Below, piece by piece: positions 42,918 through 51,631 of a stretch of DNA of 64,000 nt; within the stretch, counting starts at the first letter, position 1; each line of letters opens with the position of its first letter. The notes below the pieces were generated by a model that did not search any database, was not told the origin of the DNA, and saw nothing but the letters and a program-made list of their open reading frames with translations. The stretch comes from JASLDZ01 sp964242895 (GTDB lineage: Bacteria; Pseudomonadota; Alphaproteobacteria; Caulobacterales; Caulobacteraceae): the NCBI GenBank assembly GCA_964242895.1, contig CAXTBN010000007.1:5470-69469 (forward strand). The letters are read 5' to 3'. The position numbers were made by a program, and so were the translations under genes.

Positions 42918-45803
42918 TCAGGCGCGCTTGGGCGCCGGCGGTCCTTGGCGCGTGGGGGCCGAAGCTTTCGTGACGGGCGGAGCAGCGGCCGGAGTCCTGT
43001 CCGCCTCGCGGAAGCGCGCCTTCATGCGGTCGACCCAGCCGGCGAAAGCGCCCGCGTCGCTCTGCGTCTGCGCCAGGGCCGCGCCCAGCCCCTCGCCCGG
43101 CGTCGCGCTGCTCAGTCCCGCGAGCGCCACGCGCAGGGCGTCGGGCTGGCCGGAGCGCTCGGCCAGGACGGCATAGCGGCCGCGCAGGCGCCCCAGCGCG
43201 ACATCGTCGCCCGCGAGGCTGTAGGCCGTGCCCGCGCGCAGCAGCATTGCGGCCTCCACCCCCCCCAGCGGCCGACCGTCGCGCCAGCGGTCGCCGAGCC
43301 GCGCCTCCGCCATGCGCCCGGCGGTCGCCCAGTCGTGACCGCGCCAGGCGGAGAGCGCCCGCAGCTCCACGGCGTCGGGTGAGGCGTCCTTGCCGAGCAC
43401 CTCCAGGGCGTGCTCGGTCCGGCCGAGGTCCAGCAGAGCGCGCGCCTCCACCAGCCGGCGCTGCGCGGCGAGCGCGGGGGGCAGCAGCGTCGAGCGCGTG
43501 TCGTTTAGGGCGCCCAGGGCGTCCTCCGGCTTGCGCGCCATCAACTCGACCAGCGCCAGGTCGGTGGCCACCTGCGCGCGGCCCACGCCGTCCAGCCGGT
43601 TGTCGACCTGGTAGCGCAGGAGCTCGGCGGCCTGATCCAGCAAATCCACGTCGACGAGTCGGCGGACCAGCCGGCGCACCATCACGTCACCGTCGACGCC
43701 GATGGGGGTCAACTCCTTGAAATCGAAGAACAGGGCCAGCGCCTGGATCGGCTGCAGCCCGTCGGCGCGGCCGTCCAGGAACAGCGCCTTGAACGCCGCC
43801 TGCAGGTCGGCCTGCAGGTCGGCGGCGGCCGGCGAGGTGGGCGAGCGCCCGCCCGCCGAGCGCAGTACGGTCAGCGCCTCGCGATAGCGGCCGGCGTCGA
43901 GGTCGAGCCGAGCCAGGGTGCGCACCGTCTCCAGCTCCGTCGCGTCGCCGCGCCAGCGGTAGCGCAGCGGCTCGAGGACGGCCGCCGCCTGCCCCGGCGT
44001 GAGCGCGCCCGCCTGCAGGCGCAGCTGCACCGCGTGGAGCAGCGCGGGGGCGGCCACCGCGTCGAGGGGCGAGCGTCCCGCCGCGTCGTACGATCGCAGC
44101 GCCCCATCGCGGTCGCCCGCGGCCTCCGCTACGCGCCCCGCGGTCAGCTCCAGCCCGTCCGCCTCCTCCGGCTCAAGCCCGCCGGAGGGCGCAGCGGCGA
44201 GCGCCTGGCGGGCGAGCGTCAGGTCGCCGCCCGCCGCGACGGCCTCGGCCCAGGCGCGGGCGAAGCGGGCGCGCCACTTGGGCGCGAACGCGGCCAGCGC
44301 CGGGCGTCCGGCGGCGAACTGCGCACGTGCGCCGGCCATGTCGCCCGAACGCCAGGCCACGTAGCCGCGCCAGAGCGAAGAGGCCGGGTCGTCGGCGGTG
44401 ACGGGCGTGGAGAAGTCCGCCTGGGCGTCGGCCCAGCGGCCCGACATGGCGCGCGCAGCCCCCCGCAGGCCACGGAACTCGGGGTCGACCGCCAGGCGCG
44501 CGTCGGCGCGCACCAGGCCGTTCAGCACGCCGATGGCCTCAAAGCCCAGCTCCGACCCGACCAGGAAGCGCGCCAGCCCCATGCGGGCGGCCGTCGAGGC
44601 GCCCCGCCCGGCCCCGCTCTCCGCCGCGGCGCGCGCCAACAGGTCGTCGTAGCGCGCCGTCCAGCCGCCCGCGCCCGTGCGGCCCCAGGCGGCGAAGTCG
44701 ACGAAGCCGGGCGCGGCGGCCGCGGCAGGCAGCTCCTGCGGCGAGGCGGCCCGCGCCGTCGCCTGCGCGCCGGGGGGCGACAGGGCGAGGCCGCGGGGCC
44801 GGCCGATGCGCACCAGATCGCCTTCGGCCTCAACCTGCAGGTCGTCGGCGACGGCGCGCACCGCGAGTCCCTGGGCGGAGGGCAGGAGCTCGGCCCCGAC
44901 CACGGCATGGGCGTCCACCAGCCCCTTCGCGGGCGGCAGCGCGGGCACGGCGGCGATGCGGTCGCCCACCGCCGGATCTGTCAGCCAAAGCACGCCGCGC
45001 GCGCCGGCCACGTGGGCGCTCAGCGCGGGCGCGCCGGCCTCGTCCTGCTGCAGGCTCACCTGCTCGGGCCCGGCGCCGGGGGCGGGGCCGAGCGTCACGA
45101 TCCACGTCGCACCGTCGGCGGAGGCCGAGACGGGCGCGGATGGCGGCGAGGCGATCCGCACCCCGCTCCAGCCCGGGCCGGAGATGGCCTCCACCTTGCG
45201 CGCCAGCGGCAGGCCGTGCGGGGCGGCGGCGAGGTCGAAGTGCGCGGCGGCGTCGAACACGACCCACACGGCGTCTCCGCGACGGAACACGGCGGCCGCG
45301 GGCGGCGCGCGCCAGGGGAAGCGCAGGCGCAGGGCGGCCCCGTCCTGCGCCGCGGCCACGCGCACGACGCCGTCGGCGGGGCGCGGGTCCGCGCCCGGAG
45401 TGGTGATCGAGGAAGCCGCGCCCGCGGACGCCGGCGCAAAGTTGATCCAGGTCGCGCCGTCGGCCCAGCCGCTGCGCACCTCGGCGTCGGCGGCGGGCGT
45501 CAGCCGCAGTTCGACCGCGCCGCCGTCCGTGCGCAGCTCGGCCTTGGCGACATGCGGCGGCGGGTCGACGTGCAGCCGCGCCATGTCGGGCGCCCCCGCC
45601 TTCGCGAAGCGCACCACCAGGTCGCGCCCGTCGCGCCGCACGGAGGTCGGCTTCGCGCCGTGCAGCTCGATGCGCGAGAAGCCGTCGGCGCGCCCGACCT
45701 TCACCTCGACCGTCGACGCCGCGGAGGCGAGCGCCGGCTGCAGCGCGAGCGCCAGGGCGACGGCGAGCGACGGCGCGGCGCGGAGCGGGCGGAGGGGAAG
45801 CAC
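42918..45803 (-). CDS. secreted AMIN-like and TPR protein linked to flagellar genes
   Basis: 961 residues from the GTG at 45803. Signal peptide about 1-29 (LAVALALALQPALASAA). A beta-rich region (about 30-380) begins VEVKVGRADGFSRIELHGAKP, repeating a short hydrophobic strand pattern as in AMIN domains that bind peptidoglycan; then helical repeats (about 400-930) typical of TPR, e.g. AAGDRDGALRSYDAAGR, WRGYVAWRSGDMAGARAQFAAG. It ends in a basic tail. It lies 77 nt after motE on the same strand as fliL-fliM-pflI. A periplasmic motor or stator scaffold role is my inference. The longer frame upstream is not used because it crosses motE. Confidence 0.7.
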   Translation of the reverse strand: MLPLRPLRAAPSLAVALALALQPALASAASTVEVKVGRADGFSRIELHGAKPTSVRRDGRDLVVRFAKAGAPDMARLHVDPPPHVAKAELRTDGGAVELRLTPAADAEVRSGWADGATWINFAPASAGAASSITTPGADPRPADGVVRVAAAQDGAALRLRFPWRAPPAAAVFRRGDAVWVVFDAAAHFDLAAAPHGLPLARKVEAISGPGWSGVRIASPPSAPVSASADGATWIVTLGPAPGAGPEQVSLQQDEAGAPALSAHVAGARGVLWLTDPAVGDRIAAVPALPPAKGLVDAHAVVGAELLPSAQGLAVRAVADDLQVEAEGDLVRIGRPRGLALSPPGAQATARAASPQELPAAAAAPGFVDFAAWGRTGAGGWTARYDDLLARAAAESGAGRGASTAARMGLARFLVGSELGFEAIGVLNGLVRADARLAVDPEFRGLRGAARAMSGRWADAQADFSTPVTADDPASSLWRGYVAWRSGDMAGARAQFAAGRPALAAFAPKWRARFARAWAEAVAAGGDLTLARQALAAAPSGGLEPEEADGLELTAGRVAEAAGDRDGALRSYDAAGRSPLDAVAAPALLHAVQLRLQAGALTPGQAAAVLEPLRYRWRGDATELETVRTLARLDLDAGRYREALTVLRSAGGRSPTSPAAADLQADLQAAFKALFLDGRADGLQPIQALALFFDFKELTPIGVDGDVMVRRLVRRLVDVDLLDQAAELLRYQVDNRLDGVGRAQVATDLALVELMARKPEDALGALNDTRSTLLPPALAAQRRLVEARALLDLGRTEHALEVLGKDASPDAVELRALSAWRGHDWATAGRMAEARLGDRWRDGRPLGGVEAAMLLRAGTAYSLAGDDVALGRLRGRYAVLAERSGQPDALRVALAGLSSATPGEGLGAALAQTQSDAGAFAGWVDRMKARFREADRTPAAAPPVTKASAPTRQGPPAPKRA

Positions 45804-45880
45804 CTCCGCACCCTGCCGCAGGGCGCTTGTGGCGAGGTTAACCGTGCCGCGGCCGGACGCCGCGGCGCGGAGCCTGGGCG

Positions 45881-46852
45881 TCACGCGGCGGGCTTGTCGG
45901 GAGTCTTGGCCAGCGGGGCGGAGGCGGTCGACGCGGGCTTGGGCGCGGCGGCCGTGGTCGCGGTGGGCGCCGGGGAGGACTCGACGCCTGCGGCGGCCTT
46001 TGACGGCCGGGTGCGACGGGGCGCTGCACGGGCCAGACGCTTGGGCGCAGGTGCGGCCTTCACCGGGGCGGAGCGCTCGGCCTTGCCCCCCTCGGCGTCC
46101 GTCGACGGCGCGGACGCGACCTGCGCGACGGCAGGCGGGGCCGCCTTGCCCTCCGGCGCGGCGGGGGGAGGCGCCTGGGCGGCGGCCACCTGCTCGCGCA
46201 CGGCGGCGAAGCGGCGGGCGAGGTTCTCCGTCAGGCGCTTGGCCTCGACGTTGCCCATCCTGGGCAGGACGGCGGCCAGGACCGACGGCTTCATCTTGGC
46301 GGCGACGGGTACGCGCACGCGGTCGTCCAGCTGCGCCATCAGCGAGCCGGCCTCCGCGGGCTTCATCTTCTCGTACACGACCACCAGCCGGTCGACCTCC
46401 GCCTGGCTCTGCGCGTCGGCCTGACCGAGAAGCGCCTGGAGTTGGGCCTTGCCGGCGTCCAGCGCCTTGAGCTTGGCGTCGACCTTGACCTCGGCGGCGG
46501 CCAGCAGTTGCAGCTGGGCGTCCAGCGCCTGCTCGCGCGCGTCGAGCTGGCCGCGGCGCGCGGATAGGCTCTGGATCACGGACAGCTCGGCCGGTGACAG
46601 CCCCGCCTCGCGCGCCAGCTCCGCCGCGCCCGGCGCGCATACGGGTGGCGGCGGCTTCACCAGAGCCGTCGGGGGAGACGCGGTCGAGGGCGTTTGCGAG
46701 GCTCCCTTGGCGCGGGGAGCGGCCTCCTCGGCGTGGGCGGCCGCGGAGGGGAACAGGGCGCCGACGCCGCCGACGGCGTCCAGCGCCTTGAAGGCGAGCA
46801 CGCCGCCGACGGCGACGGCGGCGAGCGGCAGGATGCGGGCGGGCGGGCTCAT
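45881..46852 (-). CDS. motE: MotE-like protein (MgtE N-terminal-type domain)
   Basis: 323 residues. An N-terminal membrane helix (ILPLAAVAVGGVLAFKAL), a periplasmic helical domain (about 75-215: AREQALDAQLQLLAAAEVKVDAKLKAL, VVYEKMKPAEAGSLMAQLDD, AAVLPRMGNVEAKRLTENLA) and a Pro/Ala tail. The YEKMKP and DD/VLPRM features are shared by MotE, a periplasmic chaperone of MotC in rhizobia, and its relatives. ATG in an ATGA overlap with the PflI-like stop. In Caulobacter a gene at this place is also in the fliLM-pflI group (recall). Confidence 0.82.
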   Translation of the reverse strand: MSPPARILPLAAVAVGGVLAFKALDAVGGVGALFPSAAAHAEEAAPRAKGASQTPSTASPPTALVKPPPPVCAPGAAELAREAGLSPAELSVIQSLSARRGQLDAREQALDAQLQLLAAAEVKVDAKLKALDAGKAQLQALLGQADAQSQAEVDRLVVVYEKMKPAEAGSLMAQLDDRVRVPVAAKMKPSVLAAVLPRMGNVEAKRLTENLARRFAAVREQVAAAQAPPPAAPEGKAAPPAVAQVASAPSTDAEGGKAERSAPVKAAPAPKRLARAAPRRTRPSKAAAGVESSPAPTATTAAAPKPASTASAPLAKTPDKPAA

Positions 46853-47493
46853 GCGCGGGCGCTTCGGCGGCGTGCGACGAAGCGGGCGAGCCGGTCGCCG
46901 CCCGCGGTGGCCGCCGGAGCGGTCGTGGGACGGTCGTCGACCATCTCGGGCTGGACGGCGGGAGACGCCTGCGCCTCTACGACGCGCTCGGCGGCGCGCA
47001 GGGCGGCGGCGAGACCGCGTTCGGTCGGCTCGCGCGCCAGGACCGGGAAGGGGATCGGCTCGGCGGCGGCAGGGCGGGCGGCGGCTAAGGGCGCGTCGCG
47101 CACGGGAGACGGACGCGCCGCGGCCTCCTCCACGCTGCGGGCGGCGACCTGTGCGCGGCGGCCGGCGGCGTCGGCGGCGCGGACGCCCTCCTCCAGCCGT
47201 GCGACGGCGGCGGCCGCCTCCTCGCCCGCACGGTCCAGGCGCGGCACGAGGCCGCGCGCCGTCTCGATGCGCGCCAGCAGCGCGTCGTGGGCCTCCTCCG
47301 TGGCGCTGCGCAGCGCCTGCAGGCCGGTCTCCGCGCGAGCCGCCGCGGCGTCGAGTTCGCCCACGGCGCGCACGAACTGGCCCTGCCCCTCGCGCAGCAG
47401 CTTGAGCTTGCCGTTCAGCCTCACGCCCACGGCCACCGCGGTCAGCAGCAGCACGGCGAGGAGGCCGTCCATGGCCAGGGAGATCGGGTTCAC
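46849..47493 (-). CDS. pflI: PflI-like flagellar positioning protein (DUF6468)
   Basis: 214 residues. One N-terminal membrane helix (MDGLLAVLLLTAVAVGV), a helical stretch starting RLNGKLKLLREGQGQFVRAVGELDAA (coiled coil about 30-115) and a Pro/Ala-rich C-terminus. This is the PflI plan; C. crescentus PflI sits at the base of the flagellum and helps place it, next to fliM. GTG start overlapping the fliM stop as GTGA. Position in the fliL-fliM operon strengthens the assignment. Confidence 0.82.
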   Translation of the reverse strand: MNPISLAMDGLLAVLLLTAVAVGVRLNGKLKLLREGQGQFVRAVGELDAAAARAETGLQALRSATEEAHDALLARIETARGLVPRLDRAGEEAAAAVARLEEGVRAADAAGRRAQVAARSVEEAAARPSPVRDAPLAAARPAAAEPIPFPVLAREPTERGLAAALRAAERVVEAQASPAVQPEMVDDRPTTAPAATAGGDRLARFVARRRSARA

Positions 47494-48560
47494 CGCGCGA
47501 CTCCGGCGACGGCGATCCGGGCGGCGGGGGGCAGCGGCGCCTCCACGCGCACGGCGATCGCCTGGTTGGAGCGGCCCATGCGGCCGCGGGTGAGCGGCAC
47601 CTGCCCGGCGCGCAGCTCCACGATGCTGTCCGGGCCGACGTTGAGCATCAGCGTGTCGCCCACCTTGAGGTCCAGCACGCGCGAGAGAGGCGCCTGCTGC
47701 TCGTCGAGCACCACCTGCACCTCCATGGTCGTGGACCACAGCTCGGTGGCCAGGTGGCTCTCCCAGATGTTGTCGCGCCCGAACTTCTCGCCGACGAACT
47801 GCTGGAGCAGCAGCTTCCGGATCGGCTCCAGCGTGGCGTAGGGCAGCAGCAGCTCGATGCGGCCGCCGCGGTCCTCCATGTCGACGCGCAGCTTGATCAG
47901 GATCGCGGCGTTGGCCGGCCGGGCGATGGCGGCGAAGCGCGGGTTGGTCTCCAGCCGGTCCAGGGTGAACTTGACCGGCTTCAGCGGCTCGAAGGCCGAC
48001 TGCGCGTCCGTCAGCACCACCTCCACCATGCGCTGCACCAGGGCGCGCTCGATGGTGGTGTAGGGGCGGCCCTCGATCCGGATCGCCGCCGAGCCGCGCC
48101 GGCCGCCCAGGAGCACGTCGACGATGGAGTAGATCAGGTTCGAGTCGACCGTCAGCAGGCCGTAGTTGTCCAGCTCCTCGGCGCGGAACACACTCAAGAT
48201 CGCCGGCAGCGGGATGGAGTTCAGGTAGTCGCCGAAGCGGATGGACGACAGGCTCTCCAGGCTCACCTCGACGTTGTCGGAGGTGAAATTGCGCAGCGAG
48301 GTGGTCATCAGCCGCACCAGGCGGTCGAAAACGATCTCAAGCATCGGCAGCCGCTCGTACGAGATCAGCCCCGAGTTGATGATCGCGCGGACGCCGGTCT
48401 GTTCGGAGACGACCTCGCCGACGCCGTCGAAGCCGAGCAGGCTGTCGATCTCGTCCTGGCTGAGGATGCGCTCGCCCGGCATCGGCATACCGCCGCCGCC
48501 CTCGCCGCCCCAGTCCAGGGCGTCGTCGGTTCCAGCGTCCTGGACGGCGGCGTCCGTCAT
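47490..48560 (-). CDS. fliM: flagellar motor switch protein FliM
   Basis: 356 residues. The N-terminal CheY-binding motif is ERILSQDEIDSLLGF. The middle domain has AIINSGLISYERLPMLEIVFDR and FGDYLNSIPLPAILSVF; the C-terminal SpoA domain has VQVVLDEQQAPLSRVLDLKVGDTLML and RGRMGRSNQAIAVRV. It forms the C-ring of the motor and changes the rotation sense. The ATG overlaps the fliL stop (TGATG). Full length. Confidence 0.97.
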   Translation of the reverse strand: MTDAAVQDAGTDDALDWGGEGGGGMPMPGERILSQDEIDSLLGFDGVGEVVSEQTGVRAIINSGLISYERLPMLEIVFDRLVRLMTTSLRNFTSDNVEVSLESLSSIRFGDYLNSIPLPAILSVFRAEELDNYGLLTVDSNLIYSIVDVLLGGRRGSAAIRIEGRPYTTIERALVQRMVEVVLTDAQSAFEPLKPVKFTLDRLETNPRFAAIARPANAAILIKLRVDMEDRGGRIELLLPYATLEPIRKLLLQQFVGEKFGRDNIWESHLATELWSTTMEVQVVLDEQQAPLSRVLDLKVGDTLMLNVGPDSIVELRAGQVPLTRGRMGRSNQAIAVRVEAPLPPAARIAVAGVAR

Positions 48561-49129
48561 CAATTGACGAGCATTTCTTCGATCAGGACGGCGTTCACCT
48601 TCGCCGGCGCGATCACCAGGTTCACGCGGCGCAGGATCTCCATGCGCAGCTGGTAGGAGCCGGCCGAGCCGGACAGGTCCTCAGGGCGCAGCTCGCGCAG
48701 GAAGGTCTGGAACATGTCGTTGAGGCGCGGCGCGTTGGGCTCGATCTCGTCGGCGGCGGCGGCGTCGGGGAGCTCGAAGGCGAGCTTCAGCTTGATGTAG
48801 CCGGGCTTGCCGTCGGCGGTCTGCATGTTCGCGGTGATGTCGGGCATGGTGTAGTAGACGACGCCGTCCGGGCCCTCGCTGATCGGGCTCTTGCCGTCCT
48901 TGCCCTTTTCGTCAGCCTTCTTGTGCGGCTTGGGCTTGGCTTTCGCGCCCTCCGCATGTGCGCCGTGGCTCCCCAGGAGCAGGAAGGCCGTCGCGCCGCC
49001 GCCGCCGAGCACCACGACCGCGCCGGCCGCCGCGGCGATCAGGACCATCGGCGGCTTCTTCTTGGCGGGGGCCGCGCCCTCCTCGCCTTCCGGCGTCGGG
49101 GGAGCGGCCTCCTTCTTCGGCTTGGACAT
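48560..49129 (-). CDS. fliL: flagellar basal body-associated protein FliL
   Basis: 189 residues. Short charged N-terminus, one membrane helix (MVLIAAAAGAVVVLGGGGATAFLLL) and a periplasmic stomatin-like domain with VVYYTMPDITANMQTADGKPGYIKLKLAFEL and LNDMFQTFLRELRPEDLSGSAG. It stabilises stator-rotor contact. First gene of a five-gene minus-strand flagellar group (fliL-fliM-pflI-motE-AMIN/TPR), divergent from flgF. Its promoter region carries a CtrA-like box. Confidence 0.95.
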   Translation of the reverse strand: MSKPKKEAAPPTPEGEEGAAPAKKKPPMVLIAAAAGAVVVLGGGGATAFLLLGSHGAHAEGAKAKPKPHKKADEKGKDGKSPISEGPDGVVYYTMPDITANMQTADGKPGYIKLKLAFELPDAAAADEIEPNAPRLNDMFQTFLRELRPEDLSGSAGSYQLRMEILRRVNLVIAPAKVNAVLIEEMLVN

Positions 49130-49193
49130 GCAGCGCGATCCGGGCGGCGGGGGAGCTGGGCTCCGAGGTCGCCCGGCAGGAAGCGGCCGGGGT

Positions 49194-49210
49194 GGTTAAC
49201 GCGGGGTTCA
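49194..49210 (-). promoter_or_regulatory. CtrA-like binding box upstream of fliL
   Basis: On the minus strand the sequence reads TGAA-N7-TTAACC, one base from the CtrA consensus TTAA-N7-TTAAC, 67 nt upstream of fliL. Overlap with a -35 region would place a start near 49165. A second TTAAC half-site lies at 49256. Confidence 0.5.
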
Positions 49211-49293
49211 GGGCCCGGCACATCCTGCCGCCCCGCCCCGGTCGAAAGCGCCGCGTTAACCTAGCTCGTCGTTGTTTCGGTTGATTTTTTCCG

Positions 49294-49308
49294 TGGCACG
49301 GCCGTTGC
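49294..49308 (+). promoter_or_regulatory. sigma-54 promoter of flgF
   Basis: TGGCACGGCCGTTGC: GG (-25/-24) and GC (-13/-12) exactly ten bases apart, matching the sigma-54 consensus TGGCAC-N5-TTGC at every conserved position. Calculated +1 is about 49320, two nucleotides before the flgF ATG at 49322. Confidence 0.9.
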
Positions 49309-49321
49309 TCCACTCCCGGCG

Positions 49322-50053
49322 ATGGATAACACCCTCTACGTCGGCCTTTCGCGCCAGCTGACGCTCCAGCGCCAGCTGGACGTGGCCGCGAACAACCTGG
49401 CCAACCTCGACACCGCAGGCTTCAAGGTCGAGCAGCTGATGCTGCAGTCCGACCCGCTGCGCCCGGCGCAGGGCGGCGGACGCTCGGACGCGATCCGCTA
49501 CGTGATCGACAGCGGCGTGGCCCGCGCCTTCACGCCCGGCGCGCTGGAGAAGACCGGCTCGTCGCTGGACATGGCGGTGGAGGGCGACGGCTTCTTCCAG
49601 GTGCAGACGCCCGACGGCGTCCGCTACACCCGCGACGGCCGCTTCAGCCTGGACGCGCAGAACCAACTGACCACGCAGGCGGGCGCTCCGGTGCTCGACG
49701 CCTCGGGCTCGCCGATCACGATGGACCCCACCAAGGGCGAGATCTCGGTCGCCAAGACCGGCCAGGTGAGCCAGGGCGGGCAGCCGGGCGCCAGGATCGG
49801 CGTGATGCGCTTCTCGAACCTGTCCGGCCTGTCGAAGGGCGGCGACGGCCTCTACGCCTCGGACGAGACGCCCGTGGCCGCGGCCGACGCCGGCGTGCGC
49901 CAGGGCTATGTGGAGCGCTCCAACGCCCAGCCGGTCGTCGAGGTGACGCACCTCGTCGAGATCAACCGCGCCTACGAGCGCATCGCCAACATGATCAACT
50001 CCGCCCACGACCTGTCGCGTTCCGCCATCCAGCGGCTCGGCAAAGCGGCGTAA
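49322..50053 (+). CDS. flgF: flagellar basal-body rod protein FlgF
   Basis: 243 residues. Proximal-rod subunit. N-terminal conserved motif LDVAANNLANLDTAGFKVEQ, central MAVEGDGFFQVQTPDGVRYTRDG and C-terminal VVEVTHLVEINRAYE. Export by the flagellar type III system needs no signal peptide. First gene of flgF-flgG-flgA-flgH. There is no Shine-Dalgarno sequence before the ATG; the sigma-54 start site falls almost on it, so the message is probably leaderless. Confidence 0.97.
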   Translation: MDNTLYVGLSRQLTLQRQLDVAANNLANLDTAGFKVEQLMLQSDPLRPAQGGGRSDAIRYVIDSGVARAFTPGALEKTGSSLDMAVEGDGFFQVQTPDGVRYTRDGRFSLDAQNQLTTQAGAPVLDASGSPITMDPTKGEISVAKTGQVSQGGQPGARIGVMRFSNLSGLSKGGDGLYASDETPVAAADAGVRQGYVERSNAQPVVEVTHLVEINRAYERIANMINSAHDLSRSAIQRLGKAA

Positions 50054-50067
50054 GGGGACCACCGAAC

Positions 50068-50856
50068 ATGAGAGCGCTGCGCATCGCTGCGACGGGCATG
50101 GCCGCCCAGCAGCTGAACGTCGAGACCATCTCGAACAACATCGCCAACATGAACACCGTCGGCTTCAAGAAGCAGCGGGCGGAGTTCCAGGACCTGCTCT
50201 ACGAGAACGTCAGCCGCATGGGCGCGCAGTCGTCGGACCAGGGCACGGTGGTGCCGACAGGCATCCAGCTGGGCTCGGGCGTGAAGACCGGCTCGATCTA
50301 CCGGATCACCAGCCAGGGCGCGATGACCAGCACCGGCAACAAGTACGACCTGGCGGTTAACGGGCGCGGCTACTTCCAGGTGCTGCTGCCCTCGGGCGAC
50401 ACGGCGTACACGCGTGCGGGCAACTTCAGCCTGTCGGACACGGGCCAGCTGGTGACGGTGGACGGCTACACGGTGCAGCCGACGATCACGATCCCGCAGG
50501 GCACCACAGACGTGACCATCTCCAAGTCGGGCCAGGTGCAGGCGACCATCGCCGGCCAGGTCCAGCCGCAGACGGTGGGACAGCTGCAGCTCGCCAACTT
50601 CAGCAACGAGGCCGGGCTGGAGGCGATCGGCGACAACTACCTGCTGCAGTCGGGCGCCTCTGGCCAGCCCGTGCTGGCGAGCCCCAACTCCACCGGAGTG
50701 GGCTCCGTGATGCAGGGCTACACCGAAGCCTCCAACGTCGATCCGGTCACCGAGATCAGCTCGCTGATCGTGGCGCAGCGCGCCTACGAGATGAACTCCA
50801 AGGTGGTGACGAGCGCCGACCAGATGCTCTCCACCGTCGCCCAGCTGAAGAGCTGA
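50068..50856 (+). CDS. flgG: flagellar distal rod protein FlgG
   Basis: 262 residues. Opens MRALRIAATGMAAQQLNVETISNNIANMNTVGFKKQRAEFQDLLYE and closes SNVDPVTEISSLIVAQRAYEMNSKVVTSADQMLSTVAQL, both near universal in FlgG. It forms the distal rod that passes through peptidoglycan. Ribosome-binding sequence AAGGGGACC sits upstream. 14 nt after flgF. Confidence 0.98.
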   Translation: MRALRIAATGMAAQQLNVETISNNIANMNTVGFKKQRAEFQDLLYENVSRMGAQSSDQGTVVPTGIQLGSGVKTGSIYRITSQGAMTSTGNKYDLAVNGRGYFQVLLPSGDTAYTRAGNFSLSDTGQLVTVDGYTVQPTITIPQGTTDVTISKSGQVQATIAGQVQPQTVGQLQLANFSNEAGLEAIGDNYLLQSGASGQPVLASPNSTGVGSVMQGYTEASNVDPVTEISSLIVAQRAYEMNSKVVTSADQMLSTVAQLKS

Positions 50857-50858
50857 CG

Positions 50859-51623
50859 ATGCGCGCGCTGCTCCTCGCCGCCGCGATCCTGGCTTCGGCC
50901 GGCGCGGCGCGCGCCGCCGACCTCGAGCTGCGCGGCGTCATGCAGGCGGCCGGTCCGCGCATCACGCTCGGCGACCTGTTCGAGGGCGCGGGCGCGGGCG
51001 GATCGACGGTGGTCGGCGTGGCGGCCCCTGCGGGCGGGCAGACGGTCCTCGACGCCGGCATGGTGCAGGCCGCGGCGCACCGCGCGGGCCTCGCCTGGAG
51101 CAATCCGGAGGGTCGCCGCCGGCTGATCGTGGCCAGCGTCGACAAGGCCGCGCCGCGCGGCGCGGCTCCGTCCAGGGCACGCCGGCAGGTGCTCGCCTAC
51201 GCCCGCAACATCAACGCCGGCGAGGTGGTGCAGGCGTCCGACGTGGTGTGGAGCGACGAGGCGGTCGCCCCCGGCGACGCGGTGGCCGACGCGGACGCGG
51301 TCGTCGGCATGTCCGCCCGCCGTCCCCTGCGCGCGGGCGCGGGCGCCGCCGTCCACGACCTGGGCGCCCCGCGGGTGATCAAGCGCGACGACCCGGTGCA
51401 GGTCGCCTTCGAGGAGGACGGGATCATGCTCGTGCTCACCGGACGCGCCCTGGCCGACGCCGCCGTGGGCGACGCCGTATCGGTGATGAACCCGGCCTCC
51501 AAGAAGACCGTGGACGCGGTCGCGTCCGGTCCAGGCCGCGCGGTGGTGGGCGCCGCCGCCGAGGCCCTGCGCGCGCGCGCCTTCCCGAACCCAGCCCTGG
51601 CCTACGCCAGCCTCCGCCCGTGA
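50859..51623 (+). CDS. flgA: flagellar P-ring assembly chaperone FlgA
   Basis: 254 residues with a signal peptide (LLLAAAILASAGAARA). N-terminal domain (LELRGVMQAAGPRITLGDLF), a SAF-type middle (RQVLAYARNINAGEVVQASDVVW, SARRPLRAGAGAAVHDLGAP) and a C-terminal RDDPVQVAFEEDGIMLVLTGRAL. It escorts FlgI in the periplasm for the P ring. flgI is not in the window. Two nucleotides separate it from flgG; in this genus flgA is part of the flgF operon. Confidence 0.93.
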   Translation: MRALLLAAAILASAGAARAADLELRGVMQAAGPRITLGDLFEGAGAGGSTVVGVAAPAGGQTVLDAGMVQAAAHRAGLAWSNPEGRRRLIVASVDKAAPRGAAPSRARRQVLAYARNINAGEVVQASDVVWSDEAVAPGDAVADADAVVGMSARRPLRAGAGAAVHDLGAPRVIKRDDPVQVAFEEDGIMLVLTGRALADAAVGDAVSVMNPASKKTVDAVASGPGRAVVGAAAEALRARAFPNPALAYASLRP

Positions 51624-51631
51624 GAGTCCCC

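Noticed and set aside
45804..46640. N-terminal extension of the AMIN-like/TPR frame to 1240 codons
   Set aside because: The extension passes through motE in another frame and is Arg/Gly-rich nonsense. The signal peptide after the GTG at 45803 marks the real start.
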